Below are positions 7,921-16,069 of a DNA stretch of 40,411 nt, one piece after another (the first letter of the stretch is position 1; every line of letters begins with the position of its first letter). This DNA is from Phycisphaerales bacterium. GTDB taxonomy: Bacteria > Planctomycetota > Phycisphaerae > Phycisphaerales > SM1A02. The translations under genes and the position numbers were made by a program. The stretch lies in contig JASMLY010000039.1 of the NCBI GenBank assembly GCA_030748455.1, forward strand, positions 1 through 40,411. Reading direction: 5' to 3'. The notes under the pieces are model-generated. The model worked only from the letters and a program-made list of their open reading frames with translations, was not told where the DNA came from and made no database searches.

Positions 7921-8569
7921 GTTGTTCTGTACTTGCCTCCATTGTAATCTCTGCATCATGGGGGTATATGAGATTCCCTTGTACTTCATCGTGTAAGCAA
8001 ATCCAACCGAACTTATTCCTAAATTGTCTTGATTCACCTTCTGTACTAAACAAAACATATTGTGCTGAAACTTGCACGTTCTTCGCTTTTGTAAACTGAA
8101 ATTTATAATTCAATACTGCCTGCATGGGCATAAGGAAGAACACTAATTCTTCGCCATCAACTTTTGTCGATTCGATTTGTTCTCCCGATTGGAGTACACC
8201 GTAGCGATCCTCTAATGAAGATAAAAACTCCTTGGCTTCGTCTTGGTGAGATTGTGTAAATTGTTCAACAAATCGCAGTGTATTTGATTCACCTTGCACA
8301 ATTGCCTTTACTAGCCCGTGTTGCATTTGGTTCCGAACATTGAAGTTCCACCAAAGCAATCCGCCCCCCCACACTCCTGTAACAAGACTACCGAGACAAA
8401 TGGCAATCCATGCCAAGCGAACACCACCTGTCCCAGGGCGAGCCTTGATGTCAACAAGCGCTCGGATGCCAAGAAGGATACTTGCAATCGTGAAAAATGG
8501 GCACATCCCAACTGCACAAACAATCGCAACAAACGCCCATGGGTTGAGCGGTTTCTTTTTATTGTTCAT
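7913..8569 (-). CDS. DUF4190-like two-helix membrane protein (paralogue A)
   Basis: This 218-residue protein has two N-terminal membrane segments (about 12-35 PWAFVAIVCAVGMCPFFTIA and 48-70 RLAWIAICLGSLVTGVWGGG) joined by a short loop with GIRALVDIK. That pattern matches DUF4190. The remaining ~145 residues form a soluble domain with FVEQFTQSHQDEAKEFLSSL and LEDRYGVLQSG. It overlaps mlaF by eight bases downstream and its own paralogue by 11 bases upstream. Because it is co-transcribed with mlaF and mlaD, I infer it works at the envelope, but no function is known to me. Confidence 0.8.
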   Translation of the reverse strand: MNNKKKPLNPWAFVAIVCAVGMCPFFTIASILLGIRALVDIKARPGTGGVRLAWIAICLGSLVTGVWGGGLLWWNFNVRNQMQHGLVKAIVQGESNTLRFVEQFTQSHQDEAKEFLSSLEDRYGVLQSGEQIESTKVDGEELVFFLMPMQAVLNYKFQFTKAKNVQVSAQYVLFSTEGESRQFRNKFGWICLHDEVQGNLIYPHDAEITMEASTEQHE

Positions 8570-9257
8570 CCGTCGTCTTTATTGGTTGAACCGTTGACCC
8601 ACAAATTGATGCTTGTGGTATGACTAGATCACCATCAACTGTATCGAGTACTTTAATACATTGGATTTCAACATGAAGTAGTTCTACTTCACCTGAAGTG
8701 ATCGCAAGAACGACAGTCGCTGGGATTGTGGTTGTTTCAAACACAAACTGCATAGGCAAATCGGGTTGTTGCCCTTGGGGTTGGTGACCTTGTTGCATTG
8801 CATCCATATCAAGAACCACTTCATCGAACGTGCCATACCGCTGCTCAAGTTCTTGAATGAAAGCTCGAATCTCCTCGTCGGTAGAAGAAACCGCTTGGTG
8901 TGAAAATGCAGCTCTGAATCCTTGAAGATCGTCTGCTATTCCTGCCTGTATGGCTGTTGTCACACGCTCTGGGGCTTTCTCAACAAGCAAAAACCCTGCT
9001 TTTGCTACAAAAACAATGATCAGTGTAGAAAGCGTCGTCGTGATCACACCAAGGACAATTGCTGACCAAGCAACACCCATCCCCTTCATTTGTGAACCTC
9101 TTATTCGCAAAAGAGCGATTATTCCAAGAATAAAACCTACAAGTGTTACAACTGGACAACAGAGGAAAAGAGAGCAAACCAATGAAACTGTTGCAAGGGA
9201 GCTTCGCTGCTGTTGTGTTTCGCTTTGAGAACCAATGTCAATAATCTGCTCGCTCAT
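8559..9257 (-). CDS. DUF4190-like two-helix membrane protein (paralogue B)
   Basis: This 232-residue protein shares its plan with its downstream neighbour. It has two membrane helices (about 20-48 LATVSLVCSLFLCCPVVTLV and 60-90 GVAWSAIVLGVITTTLSTLI) flanking GIIALLRIRGSQMKG. A soluble part follows with FRAAFSHQAVSSTDEEIRAF and LEQRYGTFDEVV. The LE(D/Q)RYG motif after an acidic helix is common to both, so the two are tandem paralogues despite low identity. A Gln-rich stretch (QQGHQPQGQQ) lies mid-protein. Its ATG overlaps the TPR-YggX gene by four bases. The function is unknown. Confidence 0.8.
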   Translation of the reverse strand: MSEQIIDIGSQSETQQQRSSLATVSLVCSLFLCCPVVTLVGFILGIIALLRIRGSQMKGMGVAWSAIVLGVITTTLSTLIIVFVAKAGFLLVEKAPERVTTAIQAGIADDLQGFRAAFSHQAVSSTDEEIRAFIQELEQRYGTFDEVVLDMDAMQQGHQPQGQQPDLPMQFVFETTTIPATVVLAITSGEVELLHVEIQCIKVLDTVDGDLVIPQASICGSTVQPIKTTDEQ

Positions 9258-9865
9258 TCGTCAACCGCTTCCTTCTTTTGTTGGTGATCTTGATCAACAA
9301 TTTCTTGGGGAATTCGTAAAAATTCAATCATGTACTCCTCGTATACTTTTTGATCTTCTTCCCGAGAAAAGTCTAATCGTAACTCATTGATCACTTTTGT
9401 TCCCTGCGCGATCCAACCCTCCCAAGCATCTGACAGTACATGCGCAGCGATCCAATCACCAACTGCTCCAGGGAGAGGCGCTTTTTCAAGGGGCTTCCCT
9501 GTCCCCGAAGCGGAAGGAGCAGCTGTGTCCATCTCAGGAATCGGTAACCCTGCTGCTCTAAGCACTGCGGTGATGCCCTCCTTTACCTTCATCTCACCAC
9601 GACTGACTGCCTGCATAAACCCCTGCCGGAGGAGGGTTTCAGCTTCAGCTTTTTGCCCTGCTTGCATCAAAGCAGAGCCACCGAGTTCCATCGCTCGTGT
9701 CATATCAGGATTGAGTCCCACGCATGTTTGAAAACTTGCAGCAGCTTCTGCAAACCGCTCCGATTCAAGATATGCGGAGCCTAAACTAAAGTGCGCCATG
9801 TCGTTCATGGGATCCGCAGTAACCATCGTTTCAAATCGTTCAATTCGCTCTAGAGTATCACGCAT
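9254..9865 (-). CDS. TPR repeats fused to a YggX-like Fe(II)-trafficking domain
   Basis: I start this 203-residue protein at ATG 9865 (MRDTLERIERFETMV) because TACAAT lies seven bases upstream and no ribosome site precedes the longer starts at 9874 and 9901. Residues about 8-75 are two tetratricopeptide units (DMAHFSLGSAYLESERFAEA, AMELGGSALMQAGQKAEAET). After a Pro/Ala/Ser linker, residues about 130-185 match YggX: LPGAVGDWIAAHVLSDAW, EGWIAQGTKVINELRLD, YEEYMIEFLRI, aligned to PGELG..I...S..AW..W....T.LINE..L......L...M..FLF. YggX is implicated in labile iron handling and protection of Fe-S clusters; the short N-terminal part with its Cys is missing and the TPR takes its place. It is the first gene of the mla/SpoU operon. 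The domain call is strong by eye; the function is inferred. Confidence 0.8.
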   Translation of the reverse strand: MRDTLERIERFETMVTADPMNDMAHFSLGSAYLESERFAEAAASFQTCVGLNPDMTRAMELGGSALMQAGQKAEAETLLRQGFMQAVSRGEMKVKEGITAVLRAAGLPIPEMDTAAPSASGTGKPLEKAPLPGAVGDWIAAHVLSDAWEGWIAQGTKVINELRLDFSREEDQKVYEEYMIEFLRIPQEIVDQDHQQKKEAVDE

Positions 9866-9872
9866 CCTTGGC

Positions 9873-9878
9873 ATTGTA
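9873..9878 (-). promoter_or_regulatory. -10-like box of the TPR-YggX operon
   Basis: TACAAT on the minus strand lies seven bases before ATG 9865 with no ribosome site between, fitting a leaderless transcript. No TTGACA-like -35 is visible at the expected distance. Confidence 0.45.
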
Positions 9879-9940
9879 CCCCCCAAACAGCTCTGTGACA
9901 CCTCGTAGGGTACGACGTCGGGTCCATGAGGTGCACGGGG

Positions 9941-9946
9941 TATACT
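9941..9946 (+). promoter_or_regulatory. -10-like box of pyrD
   Basis: TATACT lies eight bases before the pyrD ATG at 9955, so transcription would begin about two bases before or at the start codon. No Shine-Dalgarno sequence is present. The -35 position (about 9918-9923) does not match the consensus. Confidence 0.45.
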
Positions 9947-9954
9947 TTACTTTT

Positions 9955-10875
9955 ATGGACGCAATGGAAGTCAACATTGGTGGGATCTCACTCCGTAACC
10001 CAATCATTCTGGCAGCTGGGACCTCTGGTGTCTTGGGTGAAATTGCAGATGCAATCAATCTAGAAAAGATTGGTGCAATTACAACCAAGTCAATCACTCA
10101 ATTGCCAAGGAAGGGGAACGAACCAGTCCGAATGGTAGACCTACCAAATGGTATGCTCAATGCCATTGGTTTGGCGAATGGGGGAATCGAAGAATTCATT
10201 CAAAATCACGCTCCCCGATGCAACCAAATTCCAACGACAATCATTGGTTCCGTTGCAGGTGATTCCATTGATGCATACTGCAGGGTTGCCAAAGCAATGG
10301 ATGAATTAAACGGCATCGACCTCATCGAACTCAATGTTTCCTGTCCGAACACATCAGATGGTCTTGAGTTTGGCTCTAGCCTTACAAAATTGACTGAACT
10401 TTTGCAAGAAGTAAAACCATCGATCCAATCAAAGCCAATGATCGTAAAACTCTCTGCAGCAGGAGGTGATATTCGACCGCATGCAGAAGTTGCTGTTTCC
10501 AATGGCGCAGATGCCCTTACGCTTATCAATACAATTCCAGCGATGGCCATACATGTGCACACAAATACGACTTGCATCACTCGAGGTATTGGCGGTCTAA
10601 GTGGACCTGCCATTCACCCAATTGCTGTAAAAGTTGTGCATGAGGTATATCGGGATGTAGCGAAAGCATCATCCACACCGATCATTGGAACAGGTGGCGT
10701 GATGCAATGGGAAGATGCTGCAGAGTTTATTCTTGCGGGTGCGACCGCGGTCGGGATTGGAACAGCGTCATTCGTAAACCCAAAAACTTCTATCCATATT
10801 GCTAAAAAATTATCGCGATGGGTTGCACAACAAGGCTGCAGTCACATCAGTGAACTTGTAGGTCAAGTACTCTAA
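9955..10875 (+). CDS. pyrD: Dihydroorotate dehydrogenase, class 1B type
   Basis: PyrD oxidises dihydroorotate to orotate in pyrimidine synthesis using FMN. The frame is open 29 codons upstream, but the conserved start is MDAMEVNIGGISLRNPIILA at 9955 (a second Met three codons later is possible), giving 306 residues, a normal length for class 1. Visible motifs are AAGTSGVLGE, ITTKSITQLPRKGN (FMN/phosphate side), GLANGG, the active loop LNVSCPNTSDGLEFG with the catalytic Cys that marks class 1B/1A-like cytosolic forms (class 2 has Ser), and GTGGVMQWEDAAEFILAGAT for FMN phosphate. Class 1B normally pairs with the electron-transfer subunit PyrK, which is not next to it. It ends four bases into murD on the opposite strand. 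Confidence 0.95.
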   Translation: MDAMEVNIGGISLRNPIILAAGTSGVLGEIADAINLEKIGAITTKSITQLPRKGNEPVRMVDLPNGMLNAIGLANGGIEEFIQNHAPRCNQIPTTIIGSVAGDSIDAYCRVAKAMDELNGIDLIELNVSCPNTSDGLEFGSSLTKLTELLQEVKPSIQSKPMIVKLSAAGGDIRPHAEVAVSNGADALTLINTIPAMAIHVHTNTTCITRGIGGLSGPAIHPIAVKVVHEVYRDVAKASSTPIIGTGGVMQWEDAAEFILAGATAVGIGTASFVNPKTSIHIAKKLSRWVAQQGCSHISELVGQVL

Positions 10876-12104
10876 CATCCTGTAAGTTTACAAAACGTTT
10901 CGCCACGATGTTCATAATGGTCAAACTGGTCGAGGCTCGCGCAACCGGGGCTTAACAGTAAAACGTCCCCTTCTCGCATTTGTTTTTTCGCCTTGGAGAC
11001 TGCTACTTCAAGCGTCCCGCAGTTCATTGAGTTCCCACTACGTACATTGGAGACGATCGTATCAGCCGTTTCGCCTATTGCGTACAAATACGCAACACGA
11101 TCTGCTTGAGCTGATAGAGATTGTAAGTCTATGTTCTTGTTGTACCCTCCTACGATTAAATGGACACGGCTTGGGTTTTCAAATGAATCGACTGCGAGGG
11201 CAGTTGCTTCTGGTGTAGTTGATTTCGAATCGTTAACGATTGAATCGCTCATTCGTTCGAGTCGATGAGGCAACCCTCTAAATTGCTCAATACCCTCCTT
11301 CGCTAACTCGGGATCACACCCTATCTCAACTGCAGCTTTTAATGCCATTTCTGCGTTTCGGAGATTGTGTGACCCAAGCACAGACAATGTTCTACTACTT
11401 GGTCGTAGTGCTTCGCCGCGAATTGCCACATCTCCTTTGGTTTGAAATTTGAAAATATTTTTTTTGCATTCCACGTACGACTCCATCGTAGTATGCCAAT
11501 CAAGGTGATTGGGAGAGATGTTTGTCAATACAGCAATATGTGGGGACCAACAAATGCCATCAGCATGTCCAAGCCACCACAACATCGCACTGCTCAATTC
11601 AAGAATTACTATTGTTCCTTCTTGCATCTCAGAAACAGTTTGTAAGAGGCTTCCCCCAATGTTCCCACCCAAAACCGAAGGAACTCCACCGCGTTGTAAT
11701 GCTGCGTAAAGCATAGATGCAGTTGTAGATTTTCCAGCTGATCCCGTCACGCCGATCACGTTCTTACGATCTAGTTGTTCGACGACAAGTTGTATTTCGG
11801 TTGTAACATGCGTGTTCGAATCCCATGCTGCTCGTAGATACCGATTCTCCCAAGGTTTTTTTACGGCCGGGTTTGCAACAACAACGTCTGCCTGTTCAAA
11901 ATCTGCGACTCGATGCCTGCCCAATGAAAGCGTGAGATTTTTATGATCGCCAAGTTGAGAAAGCGGCGTAGCCAACGCGCTCTCATCTTGCATATCTGTA
12001 AGTAGCACGTGAGCACCTTGAGATAGTAAGTAACGGGTCACTCCAAGCCCCCCGCCAAAACGACCTAATCCCATCACAACGACTCGGGCGTTTGTTACGT
12101 TCAC
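10872..12104 (-). CDS. murD: UDP-N-acetylmuramoylalanine--D-glutamate ligase
   Basis: MurD adds D-Glu to UDP-MurNAc-L-Ala in the cytoplasm. An upstream ATG in frame exists at 12173, but that region codes for the previous protein. I use GTG 12104, which overlaps the TGA of the BatA-like gene as GTGA and gives 410 residues, slightly short for MurD. Motifs are the N-terminal Rossmann segment (VVVMGLGRFGGGLGV), ATP loop GVTGSAGKSTT, LELSSAMLWW, NISPNHLDWH (metal/nucleotide His), SHNLRNAEMALKAA, GLPHRLE, NDSKSTTPEAT and GGYNKN. It is the last gene of the ten-gene operon, so cell-wall precursor synthesis is co-transcribed with the MoxR/vWA genes. Its 3' end overlaps pyrD by four bases. Confidence 0.95.
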   Translation of the reverse strand: MNVTNARVVVMGLGRFGGGLGVTRYLLSQGAHVLLTDMQDESALATPLSQLGDHKNLTLSLGRHRVADFEQADVVVANPAVKKPWENRYLRAAWDSNTHVTTEIQLVVEQLDRKNVIGVTGSAGKSTTASMLYAALQRGGVPSVLGGNIGGSLLQTVSEMQEGTIVILELSSAMLWWLGHADGICWSPHIAVLTNISPNHLDWHTTMESYVECKKNIFKFQTKGDVAIRGEALRPSSRTLSVLGSHNLRNAEMALKAAVEIGCDPELAKEGIEQFRGLPHRLERMSDSIVNDSKSTTPEATALAVDSFENPSRVHLIVGGYNKNIDLQSLSAQADRVAYLYAIGETADTIVSNVRSGNSMNCGTLEVAVSKAKKQMREGDVLLLSPGCASLDQFDHYEHRGETFCKLTGC

Positions 12105-14098
12105 TGTTTCAACCCCATAGTTGCAAACTGTTTGTTTCGTGAGCCAGAAATTTTTAACTGATACAACCTCCACTCAATGAGTAAGACAATCAGTACGGCC
12201 CCTATCGCCCAAGGCCAAAGCTGAATAAATGCACGGGTTCGTGTTTGTGTTGCATGCATCTTCGTTGCACCAATTCGCACTTCTTCAAGAGTCGCAACAA
12301 GGGATTCCTCGGGTGGAGCGTTCACTGCAATGATGTGAGATCTCTCGCCATCTTGCTCAACGGAGTGAATTCCAGATAGCCGAATTGGTCCCCATGCGAA
12401 CCGTCCATTACGTTCAAGCGGCACAGTGTGCGCAGTCCCATCAGGCTCAACGACTGTCACTTGCCTGACTCCAACAGGCACAACTCCTGAAACCACTTCA
12501 CCAACTTGCAATGGAGTGCTTGCGAGAACATCTCCACTTCTACCAAGAAAATCCACCGCGTTGTAAATGAAGAAAGGAAAGCTCCGCAAGTACGGCCAAT
12601 TACTGTCAATTGGGTCGAATGCGACGTGAACAATTGACCTCCCCTCTCCTTTATAGTGCAAAATTGCGGGCCAAGAGCTCCCTTCAAGAAGAACTTCTGT
12701 ACCACCTGTTGGGACTATGGCATTCCCCACTGTTGCAACAACTTCTTCAAACTGCACATACCGCATGACTGGGTGATCTTCTTTTCCTACAAGCATCACC
12801 TGCCCTTCACCTTCTGCATACACACGAAGTGCTTCTATTCCGAGTTCTCCACCAAAACTCAGGTATCTCCCACGTGGAAGTTCATCTAACGACACGTCTC
12901 GTGTCACAATGACATCAAACGAAGAAGCGGTTCCATCCTCTAACAACTGTTTCAACTCATCGGGTGGTACCTTTTGTAACGTTGCTAATTGCAACCCATC
13001 TAACACGGTCTGTATGAGAGGCGGCCCATTCTCTGCAACTAACACGCGTAAATCTCTTGGTGGTGGAACAACAATTGAAGCTACGTTGTCAAAATCTAGC
13101 GCGTCTCTCGACATAACTTTGACTTGGACGACGCCAGAAGTAGAAAGCTCAAATGGAACAAAGACGATGTTTGCTGAGCCACCAGTAGTGCGGCCGTCCT
13201 TTCCCACATCTCTTGCTGGAATCGCCACTTCTTCAATTCCTATTGGAATACCATTCAATGAAAGTTCTAGATCAGTTACAACCGTTTCTTCCCCAAAATT
13301 CGTGAGACTCAAAAATACTTGCACTTCATTTCTTGCATCTGGATTTCGATCGACTGAGATCGTAGAAATTCCAATGTTGCCTGTCGTTGGTTCGCCTATT
13401 TTGTGATACAACAATGATTCACCTTGTTGTAATGCTTGTTCATGAAGATCTAGAATATTTCCGTCAGAAAATAGTTCCAACTGAGATGATTCTTCGCTTG
13501 CCATGCCCTGTTCTTCTGGATTGGGATTGGTCATGTACGCTCGAGCAAGTTGCAGTGCATCAGAAATTTTCGATCTGCCGTGTGTGGGCTGTATTGTGTC
13601 AATTGCATTGGTCAATTGTTGTACAGAATCCGAAAACGGCAGTACGATCTCCGCTGAATCAGAAAAAGCAATAACCATCGTTTCACCGCCTCGGCTAGAA
13701 AAAACACCTCCGCCATGAAGTTGTTCAATGCGTAATATTGCTTCTTCTTTTGCAATCTCGAGCCGTACTTCAGATGATCCATCGCTTGCATTCATTGAAG
13801 CGGAACGATCAATAAAAAGTACGTGCCGACCTTCCCTTGGTTGCTCCCCTTCCACTTGAGGTTGCATGAGCGCCAGAATCACAAATAGCAACGCAAGAAG
13901 TTGGAGTATAAAAAGTGTGCTTGGTCGAAGTCGTTGAAACGGGGAGTTTGCATGCAAGTCCTCAACTGCACTCGTCCATAGCAAGGTTGATGAAACACGC
14001 AATGGTTGCCTGCGTAACCGTAAAAAATACAAAAGTAACAAGATGGGCAGTACAACTGCTGCGACGATCAATCCAGCCTGTATCGAAACAAAAGTCAT
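12101..14098 (-). CDS. BatA-like membrane protein with vWA domain
   Basis: This 665-residue inner-membrane protein has the aerotolerance/BatA N-terminal layout: membrane helix about 9-27, RLRRQPLRVSSTLLW, helix about 60-78 (TLFILQLLALLFVILALMQP), then a von Willebrand A domain at about 92-240 with a complete MIDAS (DRSAS at 97-101, SDGN later). A long beta-rich middle section follows, and a last membrane helix is near 627-647 (LWPWAIGAVLIVLLIEW). Together with the upstream DUF58 and MoxR genes it forms a MoxR-vWA module thought to act as a chaperone or metal-insertion machine. Substrates here are unknown. It overlaps DUF58 by ATGA and murD by GTGA. Confidence 0.88.
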   Translation of the reverse strand: MTFVSIQAGLIVAAVVLPILLLLYFLRLRRQPLRVSSTLLWTSAVEDLHANSPFQRLRPSTLFILQLLALLFVILALMQPQVEGEQPREGRHVLFIDRSASMNASDGSSEVRLEIAKEEAILRIEQLHGGGVFSSRGGETMVIAFSDSAEIVLPFSDSVQQLTNAIDTIQPTHGRSKISDALQLARAYMTNPNPEEQGMASEESSQLELFSDGNILDLHEQALQQGESLLYHKIGEPTTGNIGISTISVDRNPDARNEVQVFLSLTNFGEETVVTDLELSLNGIPIGIEEVAIPARDVGKDGRTTGGSANIVFVPFELSTSGVVQVKVMSRDALDFDNVASIVVPPPRDLRVLVAENGPPLIQTVLDGLQLATLQKVPPDELKQLLEDGTASSFDVIVTRDVSLDELPRGRYLSFGGELGIEALRVYAEGEGQVMLVGKEDHPVMRYVQFEEVVATVGNAIVPTGGTEVLLEGSSWPAILHYKGEGRSIVHVAFDPIDSNWPYLRSFPFFIYNAVDFLGRSGDVLASTPLQVGEVVSGVVPVGVRQVTVVEPDGTAHTVPLERNGRFAWGPIRLSGIHSVEQDGERSHIIAVNAPPEESLVATLEEVRIGATKMHATQTRTRAFIQLWPWAIGAVLIVLLIEWRLYQLKISGSRNKQFATMGLKQ

Positions 14099-15024
14099 CG
14101 AAGGAGTCCCCTGCTTCTGAGATACTCTACGAGCAACGTTTCCATATCGATATCAGTCGGCACGCGAGCTGTTCCTATGCCAAGTCGAACACAAGTTTCG
14201 CGCAACTCTTCACAATACGAGGTAAGCCTTGCTTTGTATTGTTCAACGAGTGGTGCTGTCACAGTGATCTCACAGGTTGTCCCCGTTTCTGCATCTTCAA
14301 GACGCACATCACCTTCCATGCCATGAAGTTCTGGGTCTAGCTCTTCAGGCGCGAGAGTCTGCATCATAAAAACATCCCAACCTCCACTAACAAGATATTT
14401 CAGACCTTGACTGAGCCGCTCTTCTGAAAGTGCGTCTGTAATGACAATCAGAACACCTCGGCCCTGCCTAGAAGTTGAGATTGTTTTGCACGCTGGAACA
14501 AATCCTGTTCCTTGTTTCGGTTGAAGATCGATCAACCATTGCCCCATGTCCCTCGTTCGACGCTTGCCTCTTAATCGAGTGAGGCGTTCGACGCCTTGAT
14601 CTGAATAAGAAAACAACGAGACTCTGTTGTGGCTGCATAATGCGATGTACCCAAGAGCCATCGCGAGCCTTCTGGCAAAATCAAATTTATTTGGATTGCC
14701 ATATTCCATTGATGCACTTGCATCAATTGCAACTCCGACTGTCAATTCCTCTTCTTCAAGAAACATTTTCATAAAGAGTCGATCGAGTCTTGCATAGACA
14801 TTCCAGTCAATGAACCGTAGATCGTCACCAGGTGCATATTGTCGATAGTCAGCAAACTCAACACTAACCCCTCGACGTTTACTTCTTCGTTCTCCTTGGA
14901 TTTTTCCTGAAAAGATCTTTCGGGCGATGATGTCGAGTTGATTGAGTGATGCCATTAAAGAGGAACCAATAAGTTCATCAACTTTTTGAGGACGGTCATG
15001 CGTAGTCTCACCAAAATTAGCCAT
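14095..15024 (-). CDS. DUF58 (vWA-like) protein
   Basis: I prefer ATG 15024 (MANFGETTHDRPQKV) over the in-frame start at 15039, because it sits in the usual short overlap with the MoxR stop; this gives 309 residues. The DUF58 hallmark is at about 50-75: GVSVEFADYRQYAPGDDLRF followed by IDWNVYAR. A vWA-like fold with DASASM (MIDAS Asp-x-Ser-x-Ser) follows. No membrane segment is apparent, so it is likely cytoplasmic. DUF58 proteins nearly always sit between MoxR and BatA-type genes, as here, and are regarded as the MoxR partner. Confidence 0.92.
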   Translation of the reverse strand: MANFGETTHDRPQKVDELIGSSLMASLNQLDIIARKIFSGKIQGERRSKRRGVSVEFADYRQYAPGDDLRFIDWNVYARLDRLFMKMFLEEEELTVGVAIDASASMEYGNPNKFDFARRLAMALGYIALCSHNRVSLFSYSDQGVERLTRLRGKRRTRDMGQWLIDLQPKQGTGFVPACKTISTSRQGRGVLIVITDALSEERLSQGLKYLVSGGWDVFMMQTLAPEELDPELHGMEGDVRLEDAETGTTCEITVTAPLVEQYKARLTSYCEELRETCVRLGIGTARVPTDIDMETLLVEYLRSRGLLR

Positions 15025-16069
15025 CGAACGCACCCGCATCTAGAATAGGTACGCCTTCGAGTATTTCTTCGATAATGCTCGCAGGATGCCTGTTTGCTGT
15101 TTGTGCTTCGAATGTTCTCACAATTCGATGCTGGAGCGCTGGAACTGCAACTGCTTGGATATCACGCAGTGAAACAGCGAATCTTTGATCCATTACTGCA
15201 GCAACTTTTGCAGATCGGATCACCGCTTGGGCTCCACGTGGACTTGCTCCAACAAGCACGTCTCTTGACACCCAACTCGATGCGTGCTCTGAATCTGGAT
15301 GGGTTGCGAGCACAAGTCGAGTGACAAAATCTTGGATGTGGGGAGCAATAACGACTCGCTTCAATACATCTTGTGCTTTCAGCAGAAACGAGGCGTCGGT
15401 TGTCACATCAGTGTCGACCACATCTGTCGATGTTGTTCTTTCAAGGATTCTGTTGAGCTCAACGCGGTCGGAATGTTTCACATCTATTTTAAAAATAAAT
15501 CGATCAAGCTGTGCTTCAGGTAATGGATACGTTCCTTCTTGTTCGATCGGGTTCTGTGTTGCAAGCACAAAAAATGGATCAGGAAGTTTTCTGGTAACAC
15601 CATCAACTGTTACTGCTCGTTCTTGCATCGCTTCAAGCATCGCAGATTGGGTTTTTGGTGTGGCTCGATTTATCTCATCAACAAGAACTAGTTGGTGAAA
15701 GATGGGGCCTTCTTGATATCTGAATTCTCTAGTAGCACTCCCTTGTTTCTCATCAACAATCGTAGTTCCAACGATATCAGCTGGCATCAGATCTGCTGTA
15801 CATTGAATGCGTGCATTTGATAATGCAAGAACATCCCCTAATGTTCGAACGAGTAACGTTTTTCCCAACCCAGGTGGACCTTCGAGTAAGACATGCCCTT
15901 CTGAAAAAATTGAGACAAGAACTAAGTCAATCACTCGTTGATGCCCAACAATCACATTTCCTATTTGCTGCCGCATCCGAAGAAAGGACAACCGTATCGT
16001 TTCAAGTGCTTGGCGAACTTCTTCCGAGGTTGTGATTTGATCAGGCAGATGTTTCTCCGAAAGAATCAT
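15017..16069 (-). CDS. MoxR family AAA+ ATPase
   Basis: This 350-residue cytoplasmic ATPase has Walker A at about 64-71 (GPPGLGKT), Walker B and the following Asn in LVLVDEINRATPKTQSAM, the ALEAMQER-type pre-sensor segment (LEAMQERAVTVDGV), sensor 1 in LATQNPIEQEGTYPLPEAQL, DRF, and a C-terminal lid with SPRGAQAVIRSAK. MoxR ATPases work as chaperones with vWA proteins, in the known cases maturing metalloenzymes or envelope components. It overlaps the upstream vWA gene by ATGA and the downstream DUF58 gene by eight bases, so the three should be made together. Confidence 0.96.
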   Translation of the reverse strand: MILSEKHLPDQITTSEEVRQALETIRLSFLRMRQQIGNVIVGHQRVIDLVLVSIFSEGHVLLEGPPGLGKTLLVRTLGDVLALSNARIQCTADLMPADIVGTTIVDEKQGSATREFRYQEGPIFHQLVLVDEINRATPKTQSAMLEAMQERAVTVDGVTRKLPDPFFVLATQNPIEQEGTYPLPEAQLDRFIFKIDVKHSDRVELNRILERTTSTDVVDTDVTTDASFLLKAQDVLKRVVIAPHIQDFVTRLVLATHPDSEHASSWVSRDVLVGASPRGAQAVIRSAKVAAVMDQRFAVSLRDIQAVAVPALQHRIVRTFEAQTANRHPASIIEEILEGVPILDAGAFDG

